Source of the DNA: Pseudomonas campi
GTDB taxonomy: Bacteria; Pseudomonadota; Gammaproteobacteria; Pseudomonadales; Pseudomonadaceae
Assembly: GCF_013200955.2 (NCBI RefSeq)
Contig: NZ_CP053697.2
Location: 4,372,926-4,436,925 of the forward strand
DNA length: 64,000 nt
Reading direction: 5' to 3'
In this document: piece by piece, positions 25,946 to 34,094 of the stretch
Numbering within the stretch: position 1 is the first letter of the stretch
Layout: each line of letters begins with the position of its first letter
Translations under genes and position numbers: made by a program
The notes under the pieces: generated by a model
Told to the model about the DNA's origin: nothing
What the model saw: only the letters and a program-made list of their open reading frames with translations
The model's database searches: none

Positions 25946-27996
25946 GCGCCCATGATTTCCTGGTTGAACTGGGCACCGAAGAGCTGCCGCCGAAAGCCCT
26001 GAAAAGCCTTGGCGAAGCCTTCCTCGCCGGTGTCGAGAAAGGCCTCAAGGCCGCCGGCCTGAGCTACCAGAGCGCCCGCTACTACGCCGCGCCACGCCGC
26101 CTGGCCGTGTTGGTCGAGACCCTGGCCAGCCAGCAGCCGGATCGCACCGTCAATCTCGATGGCCCGCCCGTACAGGCCGCCTTCGACAAGGACGGCAACC
26201 CGACCCAGGCTGCCCTGGGCTTCGCCAAGAAGTGTGGCGTCGAGCTGAGCCAGATCGATCAGAGTGGTCCGAAGCTGAAGTTCAGCCAGTCCATCGCTGG
26301 GCAGAAAACCGTCAGCCTGCTGCCGGATATCGTCAGCGCCGCGCTGAACGACCTGCCGATTCCCAAGCGCATGCGCTGGGGCGCCGGCAAGACTGAATTC
26401 GTCCGTCCGAGCCAGTGGCTGGTGATGCTCTTCGGCCAACATGTGGTCGACTGCGAGATCCTCGCCCAGAAGGCCGGACGCATGTCCCGCGGCCATCGCT
26501 TCCACGCCAACTTCGAGGTGGCGATCGAGAGTCCGACCAGCTACTCCCATGACCTGCGCGGCGCCTTCGTGGTCGCCGACTTCGCCAAGCGCCGCGAGCA
26601 GATCGCCGCGCGCGTCGCGGAACTGGCCAAGGCCGAGAACGGCACCGCCATCGTGCCGCCGGCGCTGCTGGATGAAGTCACCGCCCTGGTCGAATGGCCG
26701 GTGCCGCTGGTCTGCTCCTTCGAGGAACGCTTCCTCGAGGTGCCGCAGGAAGCCCTGATCACCACCATGCAGGACAACCAGAAGTACTTCTGCCTGCTGG
26801 ACGGCAACGGCAAGCTGCTGCCGCGCTTCATCACCGTGGCCAACATCGAGTCGAAAGACCCGGCGCAGATCGTTTCCGGCAACGAAAAAGTGGTGCGCCC
26901 ACGCCTCACCGACGCCGAGTTCTTCTTCAAGCAGGACAAACGCCAGCCGCTGGAAAAGCGCAACGAGCGCCTGGCCAACGTGGTGTTCCAGGCCCAGCTC
27001 GGCAGCGTGTTCAACAAGGCCGAGCGAGTTTCCGCCCTGGCCGGCTTCATCGCCGCGCGCATCGGCGGCGACGCCACCCGTGCCGCCCGCGCCGGCATTC
27101 TGTCCAAGTGCGACCTGGCCAGCGAGATGGTCGGCGAGTTCCCGGAAATGCAGGGCATCGCCGGCTACTACTACGCCAAGCACGACGGCGAAGCCGACGA
27201 CGTGGCCCAGGCGCTGAACGAGCAGTACATGCCGCGCGGCGCTGGCGCCGAGCTACCGCAGACCCTCACCGGGGCTGCCGTGGCGGTGGCCGACAAGCTC
27301 GACACCCTGGTCGGCATCTTCGGCATCGGCATGCTGCCCACCGGCTCCAAGGACCCCTACGCCCTGCGTCGAGCGGCCCTGGGCGTGCTGCGCATCCTGA
27401 TCGAGAAGCAGCTGGACCTGGACCTGAGTGAGGCCATCGCCTTCGCCATCGGCCAGTACGCCGACAAGGTCAAGGCCGACGGTCTCGCCGCTCAGGTGCA
27501 GGACTTCATCTTCGACCGCCTGCGTGCGCGCTATGAAGACGAAGGCGTCGACGTCGCCGTGTACCAGGCCGTGCGTGCCCTCAGCCCGACCGCACCGCTG
27601 GACTTCGACCAGCGCGTGCAAGCGGTGCAGGCCTTCCGCGCGCGCAGCGAAGCCGAGGCCCTGGCCGCGGCGAACAAGCGCGTGTCCAACCTGCTGGGCA
27701 AGTTCGACGGGCAGATCCCGACCAGCGTCGACAACGCCCTGCTCGAAGCCGGTGCCGAGCAGACCCTGGCCGCCGCCGTGGCCGCCGCCGAACAGGCCGT
27801 GGCACCGCTGGCCGCCGCGCGCCGCTACCGCGAGGCGCTGGAGCAGCTGGCCAGCCTGCGTGAGCCGGTCGATGCGTTCTTCGAGGCGGTGCTGGTCAAC
27901 GCCGAGGATGCCGCCGTACGGGCCAACCGCTACGCCCTGCTGGCCAAGCTGCGCGGCCTGTTCCTCGGCGTCGCCGACATCTCGCTGCTGGGCTGA
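25942..27996 (+). CDS. glyS: Glycyl-tRNA synthetase beta subunit
   Basis: Beta subunit (684 aa), needed for tRNA-Gly recognition in the alpha2beta2 enzyme. It opens with the family N-terminus DFLVELGTEELPPKAL and contains the HD-like and anticodon-binding C-terminal regions; LPTGSKDPYALRRAALG is characteristic. Translationally coupled to glyQ through ATGA. A strong terminator lies 20 bp downstream. Confidence 0.97.
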   Translation: MSAHDFLVELGTEELPPKALKSLGEAFLAGVEKGLKAAGLSYQSARYYAAPRRLAVLVETLASQQPDRTVNLDGPPVQAAFDKDGNPTQAALGFAKKCGVELSQIDQSGPKLKFSQSIAGQKTVSLLPDIVSAALNDLPIPKRMRWGAGKTEFVRPSQWLVMLFGQHVVDCEILAQKAGRMSRGHRFHANFEVAIESPTSYSHDLRGAFVVADFAKRREQIAARVAELAKAENGTAIVPPALLDEVTALVEWPVPLVCSFEERFLEVPQEALITTMQDNQKYFCLLDGNGKLLPRFITVANIESKDPAQIVSGNEKVVRPRLTDAEFFFKQDKRQPLEKRNERLANVVFQAQLGSVFNKAERVSALAGFIAARIGGDATRAARAGILSKCDLASEMVGEFPEMQGIAGYYYAKHDGEADDVAQALNEQYMPRGAGAELPQTLTGAAVAVADKLDTLVGIFGIGMLPTGSKDPYALRRAALGVLRILIEKQLDLDLSEAIAFAIGQYADKVKADGLAAQVQDFIFDRLRARYEDEGVDVAVYQAVRALSPTAPLDFDQRVQAVQAFRARSEAEALAAANKRVSNLLGKFDGQIPTSVDNALLEAGAEQTLAAAVAAAEQAVAPLAAARRYREALEQLASLREPVDAFFEAVLVNAEDAAVRANRYALLAKLRGLFLGVADISLLG

Positions 27997-28015
27997 GCCC
28001 TGAAGGGCACTGCAG

Positions 28016-28053
28016 AACCCCGGCGCTCCCACGGAGCGCCGGGGTTTTTCTTT
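28016..28053 (+). terminator. Intrinsic terminator of glyQS
   Basis: AACCCCGGCGCTCC pairs with GGAGCGCCGGGGTT (14 bp) around three bases, followed by five T. It runs into the stop of the convergent cytochrome gene. Confidence 0.9.
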
Positions 28054-29773
28054 ACAGGCTCTTCAGGTACTCCAGCAGAGCCTTCTTCTCCGCCGCTGGC
28101 AGTTGGGTCCCGTATTCATGGCCGCAGCGGCTGTTGCCCGAGTCGCGCGCGCTGCAATCGGTGGTCTGCAGGGTGTAGCCGAACTTGCTCTGCTCCACAG
28201 CCAGACCGACATTGACCACATCGTAGGCCGGACCGACCTGGAAGGCGGCGACCCGTTGCGCCGCCGGCTTGAGCAACTCGGCCAGGGTCGGCACCGAGCC
28301 ATTGTGCAGGTAAGGCGCCGCCGCCCAGATACCCTCCATGACCCGCGACTCATAGGCATAGCTGGGACCATCGGCCTTTACCTCGGGCTTGCGGAACGCG
28401 CCCTGGAGGTCCTTGGTCAACGGCGTGAACGGCGACTTCAGCCCGGCCTTCTGCGCGTCCTGCTCGGCGTCCATCAGCAGCGGTGCGTAGTGCTGCAAGA
28501 TCGAGCCGACCACCGCCAGGCCAAGTACGTTGAATGCCGAGTCCTTGGCCTTCAGCGGATCGGTCAGCAGTGGAATATGCGCACCCTGGAGCACACCGGT
28601 CTGCACCTGGAAGTCGAGAATGCTGTATTGCCGTGTATCGGTACCGACATCCAGCACTGGCGTGGCCCAGGTCTTCTGCTCGAAGAAGCGGGTGGTACCG
28701 GGCTTGATGCCGTGACAGTCGGCACAACCGCCATCGGCCGTCGGGCGCTGGTAGATGGCCTTGCCGCTGGCCGCCAACTGCTGATCCAGAGCCCACGGCC
28801 ACTTCGGTGGGCCGATTTTCTTCACCAGGTCCTCCAGCGCATCCAGGCCCTGGAAGTTGGCCGAATTGTTGGCAAGGTAGTCGATGCCGAGCAGGCTCCA
28901 TTTGTCCTTTTGCGGATGGAACACGGCGAATACCCCATAGACCTCGCCAACATTGCGCGACAGGCCGAGGATGTTGTTGCCGTTATCGGCGAAGCCTGGC
29001 CACTGGGTCTTGTCCTGCTTGGGCGCATTCCACAGGAAGGGGTAGCGTACCGGCGCCACTGCCGGCTGGATGTTCTCCGGAATCATGTACGTTGGCGGTG
29101 GCCCGATATCCAGGCCGGTCAGACGATTGAAGATCATCGATACCGCATCCAGACGTGCCGGCCCCCAGGGATCGGTGGGCAGGGCACGGCTGATCAGGGT
29201 GTGATAGGGCAGGTACCAGGCCTCGACCTCGCTGCGCAACTGTGCCAGCTCCGCAGACGTGGGTTGCGGGCCGAGCACGCCATGGGCGAAGTCAGTGAAC
29301 GAGGCCTGCTCGTCGAGCAGCTTGCCCACCGCCTTGTCGAGATCGCTGAGGAAACTCTGGAAGTCGACGATGGCCGGCCCGCCATCGACCCGATAGGTCT
29401 TGGCGTCCACTTCGATCTGCCGGGTGTGGCAAGCCGAACAGGTCATACCGATCACCTGCCCGGACTTGCCATTGGCCACAGTGAACCCCACCGGCAAGCC
29501 CGGCGGCTTACTGTCCGGGTTGGCCAGGTAGCCGTAGCGATCAAGGCTGTCGGCCATGAACGGCGAGCCATTGGCCTGCTTCAACGCCACTATCCAGTTC
29601 AGCGGCATGATCTGCGAACCCTGATCGCGGCTGTAGAAGTCCTTGCGTTCACTGCTCGCCCAGTGCTCGCCCTGGTCGAGCATGATCGGCTCGGCATGTG
29701 CTGTAGAAAGGCCCAGCAGCCCGACAAGGACCATGGACAGAGGAGACAAGGTTTTGGCTAATCGCATGTTCAT
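28052..29773 (-). CDS. Exported di-haem cytochrome c of the RoxA / cytochrome c peroxidase type
   Basis: Periplasmic or secreted c-type cytochrome of 573 aa with a signal peptide (about 1-27, ending AHAE) and two haem-binding motifs: C112-S-A-C115-H116 and C350-A-D-C353-H354. The wide spacing of the two CxxCH sites and the total length resemble the di-haem RoxA/RoxB rubber-oxygenase and related peroxidase-like family, not the shorter classical CcpA. The substrate is unknown; it could be a peroxidase or a dioxygenase acting on an organic compound. The start at 29773 follows GGAAGG; the frame is open to 29968. It lies between glyS and gmhB with no functional partner beside it. Confidence 0.82.
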   Translation of the reverse strand: MNMRLAKTLSPLSMVLVGLLGLSTAHAEPIMLDQGEHWASSERKDFYSRDQGSQIMPLNWIVALKQANGSPFMADSLDRYGYLANPDSKPPGLPVGFTVANGKSGQVIGMTCSACHTRQIEVDAKTYRVDGGPAIVDFQSFLSDLDKAVGKLLDEQASFTDFAHGVLGPQPTSAELAQLRSEVEAWYLPYHTLISRALPTDPWGPARLDAVSMIFNRLTGLDIGPPPTYMIPENIQPAVAPVRYPFLWNAPKQDKTQWPGFADNGNNILGLSRNVGEVYGVFAVFHPQKDKWSLLGIDYLANNSANFQGLDALEDLVKKIGPPKWPWALDQQLAASGKAIYQRPTADGGCADCHGIKPGTTRFFEQKTWATPVLDVGTDTRQYSILDFQVQTGVLQGAHIPLLTDPLKAKDSAFNVLGLAVVGSILQHYAPLLMDAEQDAQKAGLKSPFTPLTKDLQGAFRKPEVKADGPSYAYESRVMEGIWAAAPYLHNGSVPTLAELLKPAAQRVAAFQVGPAYDVVNVGLAVEQSKFGYTLQTTDCSARDSGNSRCGHEYGTQLPAAEKKALLEYLKSL

Positions 29774-30137
29774 AGATAACCTTCCATAGAGGGTCCGTTC
29801 TCGGCTCTGTGGACGCTGCACAGGCTCAGCGAAACGGCCTGCCTGGACAGACAAGTGGGAGATACCGCGACGACGGAGTTCCGCGGGGCAAAGACCACGC
29901 AGGAAGGGAGAGGGTGGCTGAACGGCGTTATCAGCTCTGCGAAGAGCGCATGGACGGCTGTGGGACATGCATCGCGGAAATGACCTGGTTCCTTGTCTGC
30001 TGGGTGAATCCTTTCCGTTACTAGATTCAACTTAGTACAGTCCCTCCGCGACGTGCGACCGTCCGTCAGCCATGGCTGCCCGGCAGGCCGGGCAGACTGA
30101 TGTAGAATCGCCTTTTTCGATCCGAGCGGGTGCTCCC
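29774..30137. other. Divergent intergenic region between the cytochrome and gmhB genes
   Basis: 364 bp without a credible gene. Near its right end TAGAAT (30103-30108) is a likely -10 for gmhB, followed by a T-rich stretch. Several short open frames exist on both strands but show no codon bias. Control sites for the cytochrome gene should lie in the left part; none is recognised. Confidence 0.5.
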
Positions 30138-30680
30138 TTGCCAGCGCTGCAAAAACTGCTGATTCTCGACCGCGACGGAGTGATCAATGAAGACTCCGAC
30201 GCCTATATCAAGTCGCTGGCCGAGTGGATACCCATCCCCGGCGCCATCGACGCCATCGCCCGCCTGAGCAAGGCCGGTTGGACCGTGGCCGTGGCCACTA
30301 ATCAGTCCGGCCTGGCACGCGGTTACTACGACCTGGCCACGCTCGACGCCATGCACGCGCGCCTGCGTGAGCTGGTGGCGGAGCAGGGCGGCGAAGTCGG
30401 CCTGATCGTGCACTGCCCGCACGGCCCGGACGATGGCTGTGCCTGCCGCAAGCCCAAGCCGGGTATGCTCGAGCAGATTGCCACGCACTACGGCACAGAA
30501 CTGGCAGGCGTCTGGTTCGTCGGCGACAGCCGTGGTGACCTCGACGCCGCGCTGGCCGTCCATTGCCAGCCCGTACTGGTGAAAACCGGCAAGGGCGAAC
30601 GCACCCTGAGCAAACCATTGCCAGCGGGAACCCTGATATTCGATGATCTGGCAGCCATCGCCGATCAGCTTCTTCTCTAG
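30138..30680 (+). CDS. gmhB: D-glycero-beta-D-manno-heptose-1,7-bisphosphate 7-phosphatase
   Basis: HAD-family phosphatase (about 180 aa) that removes the 7-phosphate in ADP-heptose synthesis for the lipopolysaccharide core. HAD motif I is LDRDGVINEDSD, motif II is VATNQSG, and the zinc-binding loop is visible as CPHGPDDGCACRKPKPG. The start is uncertain: a TTG at 30138 gives the right length and lies downstream of the likely -10; the ATG at 30072 would lie upstream of that promoter. Followed 15 bp later by lptA. Confidence 0.92.
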   Translation: MPALQKLLILDRDGVINEDSDAYIKSLAEWIPIPGAIDAIARLSKAGWTVAVATNQSGLARGYYDLATLDAMHARLRELVAEQGGEVGLIVHCPHGPDDGCACRKPKPGMLEQIATHYGTELAGVWFVGDSRGDLDAALAVHCQPVLVKTGKGERTLSKPLPAGTLIFDDLAAIADQLLL

Positions 30681-30695
30681 AGAACTCGAGCCCCC

Positions 30696-31469
30696 ATGAC
30701 GACAGTGCAGGCCCTCAGAACTTTCCTCTTCTACCTGCTGCTGTCCTCCAGCTCCTTCTTCTGGTGCATCCTCTGCGTGTTCATCGCGCCTTTTCTGCCG
30801 TTTCGCGCGCGCTACCGTTTCGTCATCCAGGCCTGGTGCCGCTGCGCCACCTGGCTGGCAAAAACCGTGGTGGGCCTGCGCTACGAAGTCGAAGGCCAGG
30901 AGAACATCCCGCAGCAACCCTGCGTGGTCCTCGCCAAGCACCAGAGCACCTGGGAAACCTTCTACCTGTCCGCGCTGTTCGAGCCGCTGTCGCAGGTGGT
31001 CAAGCGCGAGCTGCTCTACGTGCCGTTCTTCGGCTGGGCCATGGCCATGCTCAAGCCCATCGCCATCGACCGCAGCAATCCCAAGGCGGCGCTCAAGCAA
31101 CTGGCCAAGCAGGGCCATGAACGCCTGGGGCAGGGCGCCTGGGTGCTGATCTTCCCGGAAGGCACGCGTATCCCGCCGGGACAGATCGGCAAGTTCTCCC
31201 GTGGCGGCACCTCGCTGGCGGTGAATGCCGGCCTGCCGGTGCTGCCGATTGCCCATAACGCCGGCGAGTTCTGGCCCAAGCACGGCTGGGCCAAGTACCC
31301 GGGCACCATCAAGGTGGTGATCGGCCCGGTGATGCATGCCGAGGGCAGTGGCCCACGGGCGATTGCCGAACTCAACGAGCGCGCCTTCGCCTGGGTGCAG
31401 CAGACCCAGCAGCGGATTTCCGGCGTGCCCATGCAGAGCACGGCGACAGAAACGCCCGAAGTGGTCTGA
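30696..31469 (+). CDS. lptA: 1-acyl-sn-glycerol-3-phosphate acyltransferase
   Basis: PlsC-type lysophosphatidic acid acyltransferase (257 aa) of the inner membrane, making phosphatidic acid. The membrane anchor is at 9-33. The catalytic box is HQSTWE, from H82 to E87, an HX4E variant of the usual HX4D, and the phosphate-binding FPEGTR is at 153-158. It corresponds to P. aeruginosa LptA (PA0005), which also lies between gmhB and gyrB. Here its substrate products would feed the lipid cluster that follows. Co-transcribed with gmhB (15-bp gap). Confidence 0.92.
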   Translation: MTTVQALRTFLFYLLLSSSSFFWCILCVFIAPFLPFRARYRFVIQAWCRCATWLAKTVVGLRYEVEGQENIPQQPCVVLAKHQSTWETFYLSALFEPLSQVVKRELLYVPFFGWAMAMLKPIAIDRSNPKAALKQLAKQGHERLGQGAWVLIFPEGTRIPPGQIGKFSRGGTSLAVNAGLPVLPIAHNAGEFWPKHGWAKYPGTIKVVIGPVMHAEGSGPRAIAELNERAFAWVQQTQQRISGVPMQSTATETPEVV

Positions 31470-31478
31470 CAGCCAAAC

Positions 31479-31487
31479 TGTGGATAA
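31479..31487. promoter_or_regulatory. DnaA box after lptA
   Basis: Perfect TGTGGATAA in the 236-bp gap between lptA and the lipid cluster, followed by a weaker TGTGGGCAA. Confidence 0.55.
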
Positions 31488-31705
31488 GCTGTGGGCAAAA
31501 TACCGGCAGAGTGCCATTACTCGCCGCAAGTCATTGAATAACATGGTTATTAGCTGATTTTCTGGAACATGCCCGGCGGGGCATAAGTTTTTCCGCAAGC
31601 CCCCGCCGCAGCTGGCAAATCCATGCGCTGCGCACGGCAGAGAACCGCCCAATACGGCTAAGCTTGGAGCTGACTGCCGGGCCCGCTAGAAAAGGAATTT
31701 CGTTC

Positions 31706-32320
31706 ATGCTGTCGATCTACCAGCTCAAACCGCGTTTCCAGAATCTGCTGCGTCCCGGCGTACAACGCCTGTTCGATCGCGGCGTCACCGCCAACCAGGT
31801 GACCCTGGCCGCCGGCATCGTTTCGCTGCTGCTCGGTGTGCTCCTCGCCGTCTTTATCAGCCACGTCTGGCTGTTCGCCCTGATCCCGCTGTGGATGCTC
31901 CTGCGCATGGCACTGAATGCCGTGGATGGCATGCTCGCCCGCGAGTTCGGCCAGCAGTCCAAGCTCGGCGCCTACCTCAACGAACTGTGCGACGTGATCG
32001 CCGACAGCGCCCTGTACCTGCCATTCGCCCTGCTGCCGGGCGTTTCACCGCTGCTGGTGGTGCTGGTGGTGCTGTTTGCCGTGATCAGCGAATACGCCGG
32101 CGTGCTCGGCCCGATGGTCGGCGCCGGGCGGCGCTACGACGGACCTATGGGCAAGAGCGACCGCGCCTTCTGCTTCGGCGTGCTGGGTGCCGGTGTGGCG
32201 TGCGGGCTGCTGGCGGCGTCTTGGATAAACGGGCTGCTGGCGGTGATTCTGGCCCTGTTGCTGTACACCCTGTTCAACCGCGTGCGCCACGGTCTGGCCG
32301 AGGCGACACAACCCTCCTGA
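31706..32320 (+). CDS. CDP-alcohol phosphatidyltransferase, YnbA-like
   Basis: Polytopic membrane protein (204 aa) of the CDP-alcohol phosphotransferase family, which swaps CMP for an alcohol on CDP-diacylglycerol. The family pattern DxxDGxxAR-x8-GxxxDxxxD is clear, but positions 1 and 3 are Asn: N71, D74, G75, A78, R79, G88, N92, D96. Those residues hold the metal ions, so chemistry or substrate may differ. RBS AAGGAA precedes the ATG at 31706. It opens a six-gene cluster and resembles E. coli YnbA by family and context. The acceptor alcohol is unknown; a charged or phosphorylated polyol is possible, given the phosphatase two genes on. Confidence 0.82.
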   Translation: MLSIYQLKPRFQNLLRPGVQRLFDRGVTANQVTLAAGIVSLLLGVLLAVFISHVWLFALIPLWMLLRMALNAVDGMLAREFGQQSKLGAYLNELCDVIADSALYLPFALLPGVSPLLVVLVVLFAVISEYAGVLGPMVGAGRRYDGPMGKSDRAFCFGVLGAGVACGLLAASWINGLLAVILALLLYTLFNRVRHGLAEATQPS

Positions 32321-32339
32321 TCGGAATAAGGATATTTCG

Positions 32340-34094
32340 ATGCGCGAATCTCAGAACTACATCTTCACCACTCATGACGGCGTCGAGCTGCTCTATCGCC
32401 ACTGGCCCGCCACCACGCCGACTGCCGGCCCCCGCCAGGCCGTGGTGATGTTCCACCGCGGCCACGAGCACGGCGGGCGCATGGCCCACCTGCCCGCTGA
32501 GATGGACCTGCCCGAGTTCGATTTCTTCGCCTGGGATGCCCGTGGTCACGGGTTGTCCCCCGGTGCACGCGGCGACAGCCCGAGCTTCGCCACCAGCGTG
32601 CGCGACGTGCAGACCTTTATCGAGCATATCCGCACCAAGTACGCCATCGCCGAGCCGGACATGGCCGTGCTGGCGCAGAGCGTCGGCGCCGTAGTGGTGT
32701 CGACCTGGGCCCACGACTACGCGCCGCAGATCCGCTGCCTGGTGCTCGCTTCGCCGGCGTTCAAGGTCAAGCTCTACGTGCCGTTCGCCCGTCCCGGTCT
32801 GAAGCTGATGCGCGCCTGGCGCGGCAATTTCTTCGTCAACAGCTACGTCAAGGCCAAATTCCTCAGCCATGATCCGGAGCGCATCCGCTCGTTCGAGAAC
32901 GACCCGCTGATCAGCCGACCGATCTCGGTGAATATGCTGCTCGGCCTCTACGATGCCGCCGAGCGGGTAGTCGCCGATGCCCAGGCGATCCAGATCCCCA
33001 CCCAATTGCTGATCTCCGGCGCCGACTTCGTGGTGCACCGCCAGCCGCAGGAACAGTTCTTCGAACGCCTGGGCAGCCTGCGCAAGGAGAAGCACATCCT
33101 CCCTGGCTTCTTCCACGACACCCTCGGCGAGCGTGACCGCGCCCATGCCCTGTTGCGCGCGCGGCGTTTCATCCTGCGCAGCTTCGAGGAGCCGCTAAGC
33201 CGACCAACGTTGCTGGATGCCGACCGCCTCGGCGCCACCTGCGCGGAAGCCGAGGAATTGGCCGCGCCGCTGCCGAAGAACTCGCTCGGCGACCTGTACT
33301 GGCACGCCACGCGGGCCGGACTGAAGCTCGGTAGCGGCTTATCCGATGGCGTGAAGCTGGGCTTCGAAACCGGTTTCGACTCCGGCAGCACCCTGGACTA
33401 TGTCTACCGCAATACCCCGAGCGGCAAGAGCGCCCTGGGTCGGCTGATCGACCGGAACTACCTCAACTCCATCGGCTGGCGCGGCATCCGCCAGCGCAAG
33501 GTACATGCTGAGGAACTGCTGCGCCTGGCCATGGGCAAACTGCGCGAGTCCGGCAAGGCGGTGCGCATCGTCGATATCGCCGCCGGCCACGGCCGCTACA
33601 TCCTCGAGTCGCTGGAAGGCATGCAGCAACAGCCGGACGCGATCCTGCTGCGCGACTACAGCGAGATCAACGTGCGCGACGGCAGTGCGCTGATCGAGCA
33701 GAAAGGCCTGGGCGCCATCGCGCGCTTCGTCAAAGGCGATGCCTTCGACAAGGCCGACCTGGCGGCCCTCGAGCCGAAACCGACGCTGGCGGTGGTCTCC
33801 GGCCTGTACGAGCTGTTCGGCAGCAACCAGATGGTCGGCGACTCGCTGGCTGGCCTGGCGGCGGCAGTCGAGGAGGGTGGCTACCTGGTCTACACCGGCC
33901 AGCCCTGGCACCCGCAGCTGGAACTGATCGCCCGCGCCCTGACCAGCCATCGCGAAGGCCAGCCCTGGGTCATGCGCCGCCGCAGCCAGGCGGAAATGGA
34001 CCAGCTGGTGGCCGCTGCCGGCTTCCGCAAGCTGGAGCAACGTATCGACGAATGGGGCATCTTCAGCGTGTCCCTGGCGCAGCGGGTGTCCTGA
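32340..34094 (+). CDS. Bifunctional alpha/beta hydrolase - SAM methyltransferase, YnbC-like
   Basis: Fusion of 584 aa. Residues 1-280 form an alpha/beta hydrolase of the monoacylglycerol-lipase type: the oxyanion region FHRGHEHGGR, nucleophile S114 in AQSVGA (Ala instead of the first Gly of GxSxG), and likely acid D229 and base H259. Residues about 385-584 form a class I methyltransferase, with SAM motif I at 410-420 (IVDIAAGHGRY). No signal or membrane segment, so it acts at the cytoplasmic face. The order and fusion match E. coli YnbC. A role in deacylating or trimming a lipid and methylating its head group is inference. The stop overlaps the next start (TGATG). Confidence 0.85.
   Translation: MRESQNYIFTTHDGVELLYRHWPATTPTAGPRQAVVMFHRGHEHGGRMAHLPAEMDLPEFDFFAWDARGHGLSPGARGDSPSFATSVRDVQTFIEHIRTKYAIAEPDMAVLAQSVGAVVVSTWAHDYAPQIRCLVLASPAFKVKLYVPFARPGLKLMRAWRGNFFVNSYVKAKFLSHDPERIRSFENDPLISRPISVNMLLGLYDAAERVVADAQAIQIPTQLLISGADFVVHRQPQEQFFERLGSLRKEKHILPGFFHDTLGERDRAHALLRARRFILRSFEEPLSRPTLLDADRLGATCAEAEELAAPLPKNSLGDLYWHATRAGLKLGSGLSDGVKLGFETGFDSGSTLDYVYRNTPSGKSALGRLIDRNYLNSIGWRGIRQRKVHAEELLRLAMGKLRESGKAVRIVDIAAGHGRYILESLEGMQQQPDAILLRDYSEINVRDGSALIEQKGLGAIARFVKGDAFDKADLAALEPKPTLAVVSGLYELFGSNQMVGDSLAGLAAAVEEGGYLVYTGQPWHPQLELIARALTSHREGQPWVMRRRSQAEMDQLVAAAGFRKLEQRIDEWGIFSVSLAQRVS

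Noticed and set aside
28103..29761. 552-codon open frame antisense to the di-haem cytochrome
   Set aside because: The minus-strand frame has a signal peptide and two CxxCH motifs; this one has nothing.
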